Positions 55,940 through 64,000 of a stretch of 64,000 bases of DNA are shown here, one piece after another. The stretch is from Streptomyces sp. A1136 (GTDB taxonomy: Bacteria; Actinomycetota; Actinomycetes; Streptomycetales; Streptomycetaceae). How positions within the stretch are numbered: the stretch's first letter is position 1; each line of letters opens with the position of its first letter. Made by a program: the position numbers and the translations under genes. The stretch is taken from positions 1 to 64,000 of the forward strand of contig NZ_SSBJ01000017.1 in the NCBI RefSeq assembly GCF_004795055.1, in the 5' to 3' direction. The notes beneath the pieces are model-generated. The model ran no database searches. It was given only the letters and a program-made list of their open reading frames with translations, and had not been told where the DNA came from.

Positions 55940-56685
55940 AGGTACATCCCTTTCAGGGTCAGGGTGAGGGCGACCAGCGCGCCCAGCAGGGCCGCCGACG
56001 CCGCGAGGAACCGCCACGACAGCGCCGCCCCCGGCACCAGCACCCGCAGCGCCCCGTCGTAGCCCCGCCCGGCCAGCCCCTCCTGGAGCCGCGCCGCGCG
56101 GTCGAAGGCCCGTACGAACGAGGTAGCGGCGAGCCCGGCCAGGGAACGCCACAGCGCCGCCCGGCCCGTGTGCCCCAGCCGGGCCGCCTGCGCCCGGTGC
56201 ACCTGGGCGGTCGAGTCGAGGAGCAGGAAGCCGATCCGGTACATGACCAAGGCCACGTCCACGACGGGGGCCGGCACCCCGGCCCGGACGAGCCGGGGCA
56301 ACACGTCCGACACCGGGGTGGTGAAGGCGAACAGCAGCACTCCGAGCGAGGCCGCCGAGGTGCGCAGCAGCAGGTCCACCGCGTGCCGGGGGCCGTCCGG
56401 GGCCGGCGAGAGCGGCCCCGCCGGGCCACCCACCGCGACCAGCAGCGGGAGCGCCCCGGTGAGGCAGAAGCTCAGCGGGACGCGGAAGGCCCGCCACAGC
56501 TGCCGTCCGGCGACCCCGGCCGGACCGAGCAACAGGCCCAGGGTCGCCGCCGCGACCAAGGGGCCGCCGGGCCAGGGCGGCAGCGCGACGGCGGTGAGGG
56601 TGAGCCCGAGCCCGAGCAGCGCCTTCTCCAGCGGATGGCGTCGGCGCCAGCGGCTGCCGTGCGCCGCCACGTCGATGGGAAGCAC
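55936..56685 (-). CDS. cbiQ: Cobalt ECF transporter transmembrane (T) component
   Basis: Couples the ATPase to the substrate-binding unit. The 249 residues have four to five hydrophobic helices and the EcfT coupling motifs of the form A-R-G (AARLGHTGRAALWRSLAG and LQEGLAGRGYDG), plus N-terminal RRHPLEKALLGLGL. GTG start, 3 bp after the cbiN stop. Context with CbiM/N/O fixes cobalt over other ECF cargos. Confidence 0.93.
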   Translation of the reverse strand: MLPIDVAAHGSRWRRRHPLEKALLGLGLTLTAVALPPWPGGPLVAAATLGLLLGPAGVAGRQLWRAFRVPLSFCLTGALPLLVAVGGPAGPLSPAPDGPRHAVDLLLRTSAASLGVLLFAFTTPVSDVLPRLVRAGVPAPVVDVALVMYRIGFLLLDSTAQVHRAQAARLGHTGRAALWRSLAGLAATSFVRAFDRAARLQEGLAGRGYDGALRVLVPGAALSWRFLAASAALLGALVALTLTLKGMYL

Positions 56686-56688
56686 CGG

Positions 56689-57072
56689 CTAGGACTCCTC
56701 GGAGGGCGCCGGACGGACCTCCGCGCCCCCGTCGTGCCCGCCCGGGCCGTGCCCGCCCCGGCTCTGCGCCAAGCCCTGGCGGCGGCCCCTGCGCAGTCCG
56801 AAGTAGTAGGCGAGCACACCCGCGCCGAGGGCCGCCTGGAGGGCGAACAGCGCCGACTCGACCTCGGCGGAGGGGGGTTCGTACAGCGGGGAGAACCACG
56901 GCTTGTAGTCCGGCCGGATCTCGGTGATCGCCGATTCTGCCTGGCTGTCGGCGCCGCTGAACGGCTCCTCCTTGCCCTCGCCCATGCCCAACGCGACGGG
57001 CAGGACGGCGAGCGCGGCCACCAGGAGCAGCAGCAGGACGTTGATCTTCGTGTTCTTGCTCGTGCCGCCCAT
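56689..57072 (-). CDS. cbiN: Cobalt transport accessory protein
   Basis: Small membrane protein that assists metal insertion into CbiM. The 127 residues have TM1 near 12-30 (INVLLLLLVAALAVLPVALG) and the outside loop with family motif FSGADSQAESAITEIRPDYKPWFSPLYEP. TM2 lies near 82-102, followed by a longer Gly/His-rich tail than usual (GGHGPGGHDGG), which might bind metal. The ATG shares one base with the cbiM stop (TGATG). Confidence 0.92.
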   Translation of the reverse strand: MGGTSKNTKINVLLLLLVAALAVLPVALGMGEGKEEPFSGADSQAESAITEIRPDYKPWFSPLYEPPSAEVESALFALQAALGAGVLAYYFGLRRGRRQGLAQSRGGHGPGGHDGGAEVRPAPSEES

Positions 57073-57770
57073 CAGGCCGCCGCCTCCCGCTCGTCGCGGG
57101 TGCGGACCGTCAGCTTGGCGACGCCCAGCCGGACCAGGTCCGAGGTGCTGGACTGCATCAGCAGTCGCATGACGAGCACGGTCAGCAGCCCCTCGCTGAC
57201 GGCCAACGGGATCTGCGTGACCGCGAAGATGCCGCCGAACTTCGCGAGGGCGCCGGCGAATCCGCTCGCCGGGTCCGGGAAGGCCAGCGCCAGTTGCACG
57301 CTGGTCACGCAGTAGGTGACGAGGTCGGCGAAGAACGCGCCGAAGAAGACGGTCACCATCAGCGGCACGTCGAACCGCTTGAGCAGCCGGTAGACGCCGT
57401 ATCCCGCCCAGGGCCCGGCGATCGCCATCGAGAAGGCGTTCGCGCCCAGCGTGGTCAGGCCGCCATGCGCGAGCAACAGGGCCTGGAACAGCAGGGTGAT
57501 GGTCCCGAGCACGGTCATGACCGGGGGCCGGAACAGGATCGCGCCGAGCCCCGTCCCGGTGGGATGGGAACAACTGCCGGTCACCGACGGGATCTTGAGC
57601 GCCGACAGGACGAACGTGAACGCCCCCGACGCGCCGAGCAGCAGTGTGCTCTCCGGGTTCGCCTTGACCTCGCGGGTCAGGGCGCGGACACCGTGTACGA
57701 CGAAGGGGGCGGCCGCGACGCCCCAGGCGGCCGCGTGCAACGGGGGCAAGAAGCCCTCGGCGATATGCAT
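57072..57770 (-). CDS. cbiM: Cobalt ECF transporter substrate-binding (S) component
   Basis: Binds Co2+ through its N-terminus. The start is fixed at MHIAEGFLPP because the mature family begins Met-His, whose amino group and His2 ligate the metal. The 232 residues show about seven hydrophobic helices, the conserved SALKIPSVTGSCSHPTGTGLGAILF (residues about 62-86) and the loop HGGLTTLGANAFSM. First gene of cbiMNQO and directly downstream of a cobalamin riboswitch, so expression should fall when B12 is plentiful. Confidence 0.96.
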   Translation of the reverse strand: MHIAEGFLPPLHAAAWGVAAAPFVVHGVRALTREVKANPESTLLLGASGAFTFVLSALKIPSVTGSCSHPTGTGLGAILFRPPVMTVLGTITLLFQALLLAHGGLTTLGANAFSMAIAGPWAGYGVYRLLKRFDVPLMVTVFFGAFFADLVTYCVTSVQLALAFPDPASGFAGALAKFGGIFAVTQIPLAVSEGLLTVLVMRLLMQSSTSDLVRLGVAKLTVRTRDEREAAA

Positions 57771-57814
57771 GAGTGGGGAGACCTCTCCAGCACCTCGTGG
57801 ATGGACAACGCGCC

Positions 57815-58012
57815 CCGGCCGGTCTCCTGGCTCACGGGTGCTGACGCCCTGACTCCGCCTTCCCGGGGCCGTGCGGTCTCCCGCGCGGGCCCAGTGGCTT
57901 CCCGCTGGGGGCACCTCCCGGACTGAGCGTCTGGGGGAGAGTGGAGCCGGACTTCCCGATCACAGTGGCGAGGGCCGCACCGGTTTCCCACCGGTTTCCC
58001 GAACACCAAGGC
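57815..58012 (-). ncRNA. Cobalamin (B12) riboswitch
   Basis: On the minus strand, the region contains a B12-box-like GCCACTGTGA preceded by paired GGGAAACCGGTG repeats (complement of about 57960-58005). Near its 3' end it has the conserved AGCCAGGAGACCGGCC (complement of 57817-57832). The latter is a hallmark of the class. It ends about 45 nt before cbiM and lies in the expected position for control of cobalt uptake. Confidence 0.9.
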
Positions 58013-58107
58013 CTCTTGACCCTAGTCGGCCGTCCGGACGGGTCACAACCCGACCCGTCCGCGCGCGCCCGCCGGCGACCGCGTCCGGTGCGACGCAGGG
58101 TGGTGGG

Positions 58108-58839
58108 ATGACCGACGACTCCGCATCCCGGCAGACTCCCCACTACGGGGACCTGAGCGCCCTCTACGTGAACTGCACCCTCAAACGGTCCCCCGAGACC
58201 AGCAACACCGAGGGCCTGATCGCACGCAGCCGCGCGGTCATGGAGGCCGCCGGGGCCCGGACCTCGCTCGTCCGCGCCGTCGACCACGACATCGCCACCG
58301 GTGTCTGGCCCGACATGACCGAGCACGGCTGGGAGAGCGACGAGTGGCCCGTCCTGTACAGCCGGATCATGGACGCCGACATCCTGGTGCTGTGCGGCCC
58401 GATCTGGCTCGGGGACAACAGCTCGGTCATGAAGCAGGTCATCGAGCGGCTGTACGCCTGCTCCTCGCTCCTGAACGACCGGGGCCAGTACGCCTACTAC
58501 GGCCGGGTCGGCGGGGCGCTCATCACCGGCAACGAGGACGGGGTCAAGCACTGCGCGATGAACGTCCTCTACAGCCTCCAGCACCTCGGCTACGCGATCC
58601 CGCCGCAGGCCGACGCGGGGTGGATCGGCGAGGCCGGGCCGGGGCCCTCGTACCTGGACCCCGGCTCGGGCGGTCCCGAGAACGACTTCACCAACCGGAA
58701 CACGACCTTCATGAGCTGGAACCTCATGCACCTGGCCGCCCTCCTCAAGAGGGCCGGCGGCATTCCCGCGCACGGCAACCAGCGCTCGGAGTGGGACGCC
58801 GGGTGCCGCTTCGACTTCCCGAACCCCGAGCACCGGTAG
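58108..58839 (+). CDS. Flavodoxin-fold NAD(P)H-dependent oxidoreductase
   Basis: FMN-dependent reductase of 243 residues. N-terminal phosphate-loop region ALYVNCTLKRSPETSNTEGLI (residues about 18-38) fits the FMN binding loop of the WrbA/NADPH-FMN reductase class. ADILVLCGPIWLGDNSSVMKQVIERL near residue 90 matches the flavin-ring loop. GGALITGNEDGVKHCAMNVLYSL follows. ATG with GGTGGTGGG ahead. Substrate (quinone, nitro compound or other) unknown. The gene is divergent from cbiM with the riboswitch between, and a functional link is not evident. Confidence 0.9.
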   Translation: MTDDSASRQTPHYGDLSALYVNCTLKRSPETSNTEGLIARSRAVMEAAGARTSLVRAVDHDIATGVWPDMTEHGWESDEWPVLYSRIMDADILVLCGPIWLGDNSSVMKQVIERLYACSSLLNDRGQYAYYGRVGGALITGNEDGVKHCAMNVLYSLQHLGYAIPPQADAGWIGEAGPGPSYLDPGSGGPENDFTNRNTTFMSWNLMHLAALLKRAGGIPAHGNQRSEWDAGCRFDFPNPEHR

Positions 58840-58857
58840 CCGCGGCTCGCGGCGGCC

Positions 58858-59349
58858 TCAGCAAGTGGCCGGGTGCGGGAAGTCCAGGACGAACCGCTCC
58901 GGGGAGTGCAGCACGCTCGTGTTGTAGGTGGGCGGGGTGTCGAAGGCCGCGCCGAAGGTCACGTACCCCTCGAAGTCGCCGGTCAGGGCGATGCCCTTGA
59001 GCTTGCTCAGGGCGATCTGCTGGAGCTTCGGCCCCACGTAGACGTTGTGACCGGCGTCGTCGTGCGCGGCGGCGGGGTGCAGTCTGATCTCCAGGAAGTA
59101 CTTCCCCGGCAGCGGGACGGGCTTGCCGGACCCGTCGTAGACGAGTTGGGATACGGGCGTGACGGTGACCGGCGGGGCGGCTCCCTGGAGGTCGACGACG
59201 AGCCGGTCGTAGGTGCAGTGGCCGCCCCAGCGGGCATTGGTGACCAGCGTGGTCGAGGCGGCCGAGGCCGGCGCGGCGAGCGCGACCCCGGCGGTGAGCA
59301 GAGCGCCCGCGAGCAGTGCGGTGACCTGGCGGCGACGTACGTGCTGCAT
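58858..59349 (-). CDS. Secreted AMIN-like domain protein
   Basis: The 163-residue exported protein has a signal peptide (about 1-31, cleavage near ASA-ASTT) and a single beta-rich domain. Family features are GGHCTYDRLVVDLQG near the start, LPGKYFLEIRLHPA in the middle and GYVTFGAAFDTPPTYNTSVL near the end, closing with RFVLDFPHPATC. I recognise the pattern of AMIN-like proteins, thought to bind cell-wall components. Two Cys could form a disulfide. It stands alone and converges with the flavodoxin-fold gene. Confidence 0.82.
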   Translation of the reverse strand: MQHVRRRQVTALLAGALLTAGVALAAPASAASTTLVTNARWGGHCTYDRLVVDLQGAAPPVTVTPVSQLVYDGSGKPVPLPGKYFLEIRLHPAAAHDDAGHNVYVGPKLQQIALSKLKGIALTGDFEGYVTFGAAFDTPPTYNTSVLHSPERFVLDFPHPATC

Positions 59350-59501
59350 GACGTCCCCTCGATTCTGGGAGACGGGGACAAGGGTGACACTGCCGAAGAC
59401 GCCCGGGGGGCCGCAGCGGTTGCACGGATCACGCCGTGGCGGCGTGCCTTTCCTGGCAGGGTGGCGGCCTGGACATGGACCGTGCGACAGGGGAGCACCG
59501 G

Positions 59502-60131
59502 ATGCGCCGTCACCGCCTTCACACCCGCCTTCACCGTCATGCCGTGATCACCGCGGCCCTCGTCCTCGCGGCCACCGCCTGCGGAAGCGGCGACGAGGAG
59601 GTCTCCCAGGAGGGCAAGGGCGGCTACCCCTGGGTCGCCACGGACGAGATATGCAACGCGCTGCCGTACGGCGAACTGGCCGACCCGCTCGGAACCCGCG
59701 AGGACGTGGCCGACCGCACCCGCCGGACCACCGGGGGCTACCCGGGCGCCGAGTGCGTCCAAAGGCTCGTCCGGAGCGGCCCCGCGACCTACGGCGGAGT
59801 CAAGGTCGAGCTGGATTTCGCCTACGTCCCGAGCGTCGACGACGCGAAGGCGGTCTTCGCCAAGGTGCGGGGCGACGCGGGCAAGGACTCGCCGGGCGGC
59901 GCCCCGGTCGACGTCAAGGGCGTGGGCAGGGAGGCGTACCGTCTCCTCTACTCCAAGCCGGACGATCCGCACCAGGTCAGGCAGCTACGGGTGCGGGACA
60001 GCAACCTCATGCTGGACATCACGGTCACCGGGGAGGCGGACAAGCCGCCCACCCCCGAGAGCCTCAAGGCGCTGGACGACGCCGTGAACGCCTTCGCCAA
60101 GGGCTGTCTGACCTCGATCCGCAGGAAGTAG
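59502..60131 (+). CDS. Lipoprotein, DUF3558-like
   Basis: The 209 residues start MRRHRLHTRLHRHAVITAALVLAATACG with lipobox ATAC, and a GGGGAG ribosome site ahead fixes the start. The folded part shows DEICNALPYGELADPLG and PGAECVQRLVRSG, with two Cys likely paired, and a closing AFAKGCLTSI. The DxCxL..-Cys pattern resembles DUF3558-type actinobacterial lipoproteins of unknown function. Confidence in the family is moderate. Confidence 0.8.
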   Translation: MRRHRLHTRLHRHAVITAALVLAATACGSGDEEVSQEGKGGYPWVATDEICNALPYGELADPLGTREDVADRTRRTTGGYPGAECVQRLVRSGPATYGGVKVELDFAYVPSVDDAKAVFAKVRGDAGKDSPGGAPVDVKGVGREAYRLLYSKPDDPHQVRQLRVRDSNLMLDITVTGEADKPPTPESLKALDDAVNAFAKGCLTSIRRK

Positions 60132-60146
60132 CGCGAGGACGACGAA

Positions 60147-60174
60147 AGGGCCGGGCGCACACCCGCCCGGCCCT
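60147..60174. terminator. Bidirectional 11-bp hairpin between lipoprotein gene and sdaA
   Basis: AGGGCCGGGCG (60147-60157) pairs perfectly with 60164-60174 around a CACACC loop, between convergent genes. Confidence 0.8.
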
Positions 60175-60218
60175 CCCGTCGGTACCCGCCGGCCGCCGTC
60201 AGCGGCTCCGGCGTCGGG

Positions 60219-61601
<1,383 letters not shown>

Positions 61602-61687
61602 GGTGGCGAGACTCCCTTGTCTGCTCGTGGGGTGGGAGAGGGGCACAGGAGAGCGGGTCGATCAGCGGAGGTGATCAGGGAGGTTTG

Positions 61688-61704
61688 GTCGGATTTTGTC
61701 CGAC
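61688..61704. promoter_or_regulatory. Inverted repeat upstream of sdaA
   Basis: GTCGGA-ttttg-TCCGAC, perfect 6-bp arms with a T-rich centre, 87-103 bp upstream of the sdaA start. It is a candidate operator. The rest of the 281-bp gap 61602-61882 holds the glyA terminator and no gene. Confidence 0.45.
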
Positions 61705-61830
61705 GGTCGAGCTTAACGCGGCGAGGTGAACGACCCCCCTGTCCGGAAGGGCCACAAGGGGAAGCACGGGTGTGCGTCGGCTCACATCCCGGGCTGCGAC
61801 CGGGGGTCGACAAGGCGTGAAACCAGGCGT

Positions 61831-61871
61831 GAAAAAGGGGCCCGGGCCTGTGGGAACAGGCACCGGGCCCC
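61831..61871 (-). terminator. Intrinsic terminator of glyA with U-tract
   Basis: Read on the minus strand, a 15-bp stem with one bulged base (arms 61856-61871 and 61837-61851), a 4-nt loop, then CCCCTTTTTC. This is the most classical rho-independent terminator in the window and ends the gcvT-gcvH-glyA transcript. Confidence 0.9.
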
Positions 61872-61882
61872 GCCCGGTCGCG

Positions 61883-63139
61883 TCAGAGCGTCGGGTACAG
61901 CGGGAACTTCGCCGCGAGCGCGGAGACGCGCGCCTTGAGGGCGTCGCTGTCGTACGCCGGCTTGAGCGCCTGCGCGATGATCTCGGCGACCTCAGTGAAG
62001 GCCTCGGCGTCGAAACCGCGGGTGGCCAGGGCCGGCGTACCGATCCGCAGACCCGAGGTGACCATCGGGGGCCGCGGGTCGTTCGGGATGGCGTTGCGGT
62101 TGACCGTGATGCCGACCTCGTGGAGTCGGTCCTCGGCCTGCTGACCGTCCAGCTCCGAGTTGCGCAGGTCGACCAGGACCAGGTGCACGTCGGTGCCGCC
62201 GGTCAGGACGTCCACGCCCACGGCCTTGACGTCGTCCTGGACCAGGCGCGCGGCGAGGATCTTCGCACCCTCCAGGGTGCGCTCCTGGCGCTCCTTGAAC
62301 TCGGGCGACGCGGCGACCTTGAACGAGACGGCCTTGGCGGCGATCACGTGCTCCAGCGGGCCACCCTGCTGACCGGGGAAGACCGCGGAGTTGATCTTCT
62401 TCGCGAGCTCCTGCGTCGACAGGATGACACCGCCGCGGGGACCGCCGAGGGTCTTGTGCGTGGTGGTGGTGACGACGTGGGCGTGCGGGACCGGGTTCGG
62501 GTGCAGGCCCGCGGCGACCAGACCGGCGAAGTGCGCCATGTCGACCATCAGGTACGCGCCGACCTCGTCCGCGATGCGGCGGAAGGCGGCGAAGTCCAGC
62601 TGACGGGGGTAGGCGGACCAGCCGGCGACGATCAGCTGCGGCTTGGACTCCTTGGCGAGGCGCTCGACCTCGGCCATGTCGACCTGGCCGGTCTCGTCGA
62701 CGTGGTACGGGACCACGTTGTAGAGCTTGCCGGAGAAGTTGATCTTCATGCCGTGGGTCAGGTGACCGCCGTGGGCCAGGTTCAGGCCCATGATCGTGTC
62801 GCCCGGCTTGAGCAGCGCGAACATGGCGGCGGCGTTCGCCTGCGCGCCCGAGTGCGGCTGCACGTTCGCGGCCTCGGCGCCGAAGAGCGCCTTGATCCGG
62901 TCGATGGCGATCTGCTCGACCACGTCGACGTGCTCGCAGCCGCCGTAGTAGCGGCGGCCGGGGTAGCCCTCGGCGTACTTGTTGGTCAGGACCGAGCCCT
63001 GGGCCTCCATGACGGCGACCGGAGCGAAGTTCTCCGACGCGATCATTTCCAGGGTCGACTGCTGGCGCACGAGCTCGGCGTCGACGGCGGCGGCGACGTC
63101 GGGGTCGAGTTCGTGGAGAGGGGTGTTCAGTACGGACAT
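61883..63139 (-). CDS. glyA: Serine hydroxymethyltransferase
   Basis: Interconverts serine and glycine with tetrahydrofolate, PLP-dependent. The 418 residues have QQSTLEMIASENFAP near the start, EGYPGRRYYGGCEHVD near 55, and the PLP-lysine in VTTTTHKTLGGPRGG near 230. The ATG is preceded by GGGGA. It follows gcvH by 15 bp, forming the operon gcvT-gcvH-glyA. Glycine cleavage and serine synthesis are coordinated and supply one-carbon units. Confidence 0.98.
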   Translation of the reverse strand: MSVLNTPLHELDPDVAAAVDAELVRQQSTLEMIASENFAPVAVMEAQGSVLTNKYAEGYPGRRYYGGCEHVDVVEQIAIDRIKALFGAEAANVQPHSGAQANAAAMFALLKPGDTIMGLNLAHGGHLTHGMKINFSGKLYNVVPYHVDETGQVDMAEVERLAKESKPQLIVAGWSAYPRQLDFAAFRRIADEVGAYLMVDMAHFAGLVAAGLHPNPVPHAHVVTTTTHKTLGGPRGGVILSTQELAKKINSAVFPGQQGGPLEHVIAAKAVSFKVAASPEFKERQERTLEGAKILAARLVQDDVKAVGVDVLTGGTDVHLVLVDLRNSELDGQQAEDRLHEVGITVNRNAIPNDPRPPMVTSGLRIGTPALATRGFDAEAFTEVAEIIAQALKPAYDSDALKARVSALAAKFPLYPTL

Positions 63140-63154
63140 CAGGATCCCCTGGGG

Positions 63155-63535
63155 TCAGTTACCGGCGGTGAGCTTGGCGTACTCGTCGTCGGAGAGCAGG
63201 TCGGCCGGCTCCTCCGTGACGCGTACCTTGAAGAGCCAGCCACCCTCGAACGGGGCCGAGTTCACCAGCGACGGGTCGTCCACGACGTCCTGGTTGGCCT
63301 CGACGACCTCACCGGTGACGGGGGAGTACAGGTCGCTGACCGACTTGGTCGACTCCAGCTCGCCACAGGTCTCGCCCGCGGTCACCGTGTCGCCGACCTC
63401 GGGGAGCTGTGCGTAGACGACGTCACCGAGCGCGTTGGCCGCGAACTCCGTGATGCCGACCGTCGAGACGCCGTCCTCGGCGTTCGACAGCCACTCGTGC
63501 TCCTTGCTGTAACGCAGCTGCTGGGGGTTGCTCAT
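63155..63535 (-). CDS. gcvH: Glycine cleavage system H protein
   Basis: Lipoylated carrier of the aminomethyl group between GcvP, GcvT and Lpd. The 126 residues have the lipoylation motif GELESTKSVSDLYSPV, with the acceptor Lys near residue 65, and a closing domain VNSAPFEGGWLFKVRV. The ATG giving MSNPQQLRYSKEHEW matches the family start and has AGGAG ahead. It lies 112 bp after gcvT. Confidence 0.98.
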   Translation of the reverse strand: MSNPQQLRYSKEHEWLSNAEDGVSTVGITEFAANALGDVVYAQLPEVGDTVTAGETCGELESTKSVSDLYSPVTGEVVEANQDVVDDPSLVNSAPFEGGWLFKVRVTEEPADLLSDDEYAKLTAGN

Positions 63536-63647
63536 GACCTGATTCTCCTGGATGCGGGGGAGTGGATACGAACGGTGGTCTCGGGTACTGGGACGCCGCC
63601 GCGCGGCCCTGGCGTGCGGCGGTGACGCGGTACGGGTCGCGGCCGGG

Positions 63648-64000
63648 CTACTTCTGCCGCTTGTAGAACGGCAGGGCCACGACCTCGTACGGCTCATGCG
63701 TACCGCGAATGTCCACGCCGACGCCGGAGGTGCCGGGCGCGGCGTGCGCCGCGTCCACGTACGCCATCGCGATCGGCTTGCCCAGCGTCGGCGACGGGGC
63801 GCCGGAGGTGACCTCGCCGATGACCTTGCCGTCGGCGACCACCGGGAAGCCGGCGCGCGGGACCCGGCGCCCCTCGGCGATCAGCCCGACCAGCTTGCGC
63901 GGCGGGTTCGTGGTGGCGCGCTCGGCGGCGGCCTCCAGCGCGGAACGGCCGACGAAGTCGCCCTCCTTCTCGAACTTCACCACGCGGCCCAGACCCGCGT
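63648..64000 (-). CDS. gcvT: Aminomethyltransferase (T protein), 3' part
   Basis: Transfers the methylene group from GcvH-lipoate to tetrahydrofolate. Only the C-terminal about 117 residues lie in the window; the gene continues past base 64000 on the minus strand. Visible parts are GLGRVVKFEKEGDFVGRSAL and the C-terminal beta-barrel segment IGEVTSGAPSPTLGKPIAMAYV, then ALPFYKRQK. Any glycine riboswitch ahead of the operon would be outside the window. Confidence 0.95.
   Translation of the reverse strand, partial: AGLGRVVKFEKEGDFVGRSALEAAAERATTNPPRKLVGLIAEGRRVPRAGFPVVADGKVIGEVTSGAPSPTLGKPIAMAYVDAAHAAPGTSGVGVDIRGTHEPYEVVALPFYKRQK

Noticed and set aside
61811..61836. Short direct repeat AGGCGTGAAA near the glyA terminator
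   Set aside because: Two copies only, inside the terminator tail region. No sign of an insertion site or operator.

Overview
The window is a 64 kb piece of a Streptomyces-type chromosome. Evidence: very high GC with strong third-position GC bias, frequent GTG and TTG starts, 4-bp GTGA/ATGA gene overlaps, long GC-rich hairpins as terminators, a GlgE-type glycogen operon, and lipoprotein and L,D-transpeptidase genes typical of actinomycetes. From memory, the order of the conserved genes (pyk-ackA-pta-pfkA ... glgB-mak-treS-glgE-glgP ... M4 protease ... glgX ... sdaA-glyA-gcvH-gcvT) matches the Streptomyces coelicolor SCO5423-SCO5472 region. That comparison was not run.

Layout. 0.2-6.4 kb is central carbon metabolism: pyruvate kinase, acetate kinase and phosphate acetyltransferase on the minus strand, divergent from 6-phosphofructokinase, with overlapping back-to-back promoters. 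6.4-8.3 kb holds an XRE-like regulator and a MerR regulator-thioredoxin pair. 8.3-19 kb is the GlgE alpha-glucan operon (glgE-treS-mak-glgB, minus strand), divergent from the glucan phosphorylase glgP. 19-25.3 kb has a double-AsnC-domain regulator divergent from a DHA2 multidrug exporter, a secreted acidic repeat protein and a secreted M4 metalloprotease.

25.7-42.7 kb looks like an accessory Wzx/Wzy-type exopolysaccharide cluster. It has an initiating sugar transferase, GDP-fucose synthesis (gmd, fcl), two glycosyltransferases, an acyltransferase, a polymerase, a flippase, and a chain-length protein whose kinase domain has lost its Walker motifs. It also has a cytidylyltransferase and CDP-alcohol phosphotransferase pair, and a large secreted LamG/DNRLRE protein. 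42.8-49.6 kb returns to backbone genes: glgX, two tandem L,D-transpeptidase lipoproteins, enoyl-CoA hydratase and an anti-sigma-like ATPase.

49.9-54.0 kb is a second accessory block. A divergent deacetylase and YVTN beta-propeller operon faces a two-gene operon of a cyclodipeptide synthase and a CYP121-like P450. In Mycobacterium tuberculosis the corresponding pair (Rv2275/Rv2276) makes cyclo(Tyr-Tyr) and couples it to mycocyclosin. The P450 here keeps the diagnostic CYP121 segments but differs at two substrate-pocket positions. This is the most interesting system in the window.

54.3-64 kb holds an EF-hand protein, a PadR regulator, a cobalamin-riboswitch-controlled cobalt ECF transporter (cbiMNQO), a flavodoxin-fold reductase, two exported proteins, and the serine/glycine one-carbon genes sdaA, glyA, gcvH and the 3' part of gcvT, which runs off the window. 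I saw no tRNA, rRNA, insertion sequence or CRISPR array.
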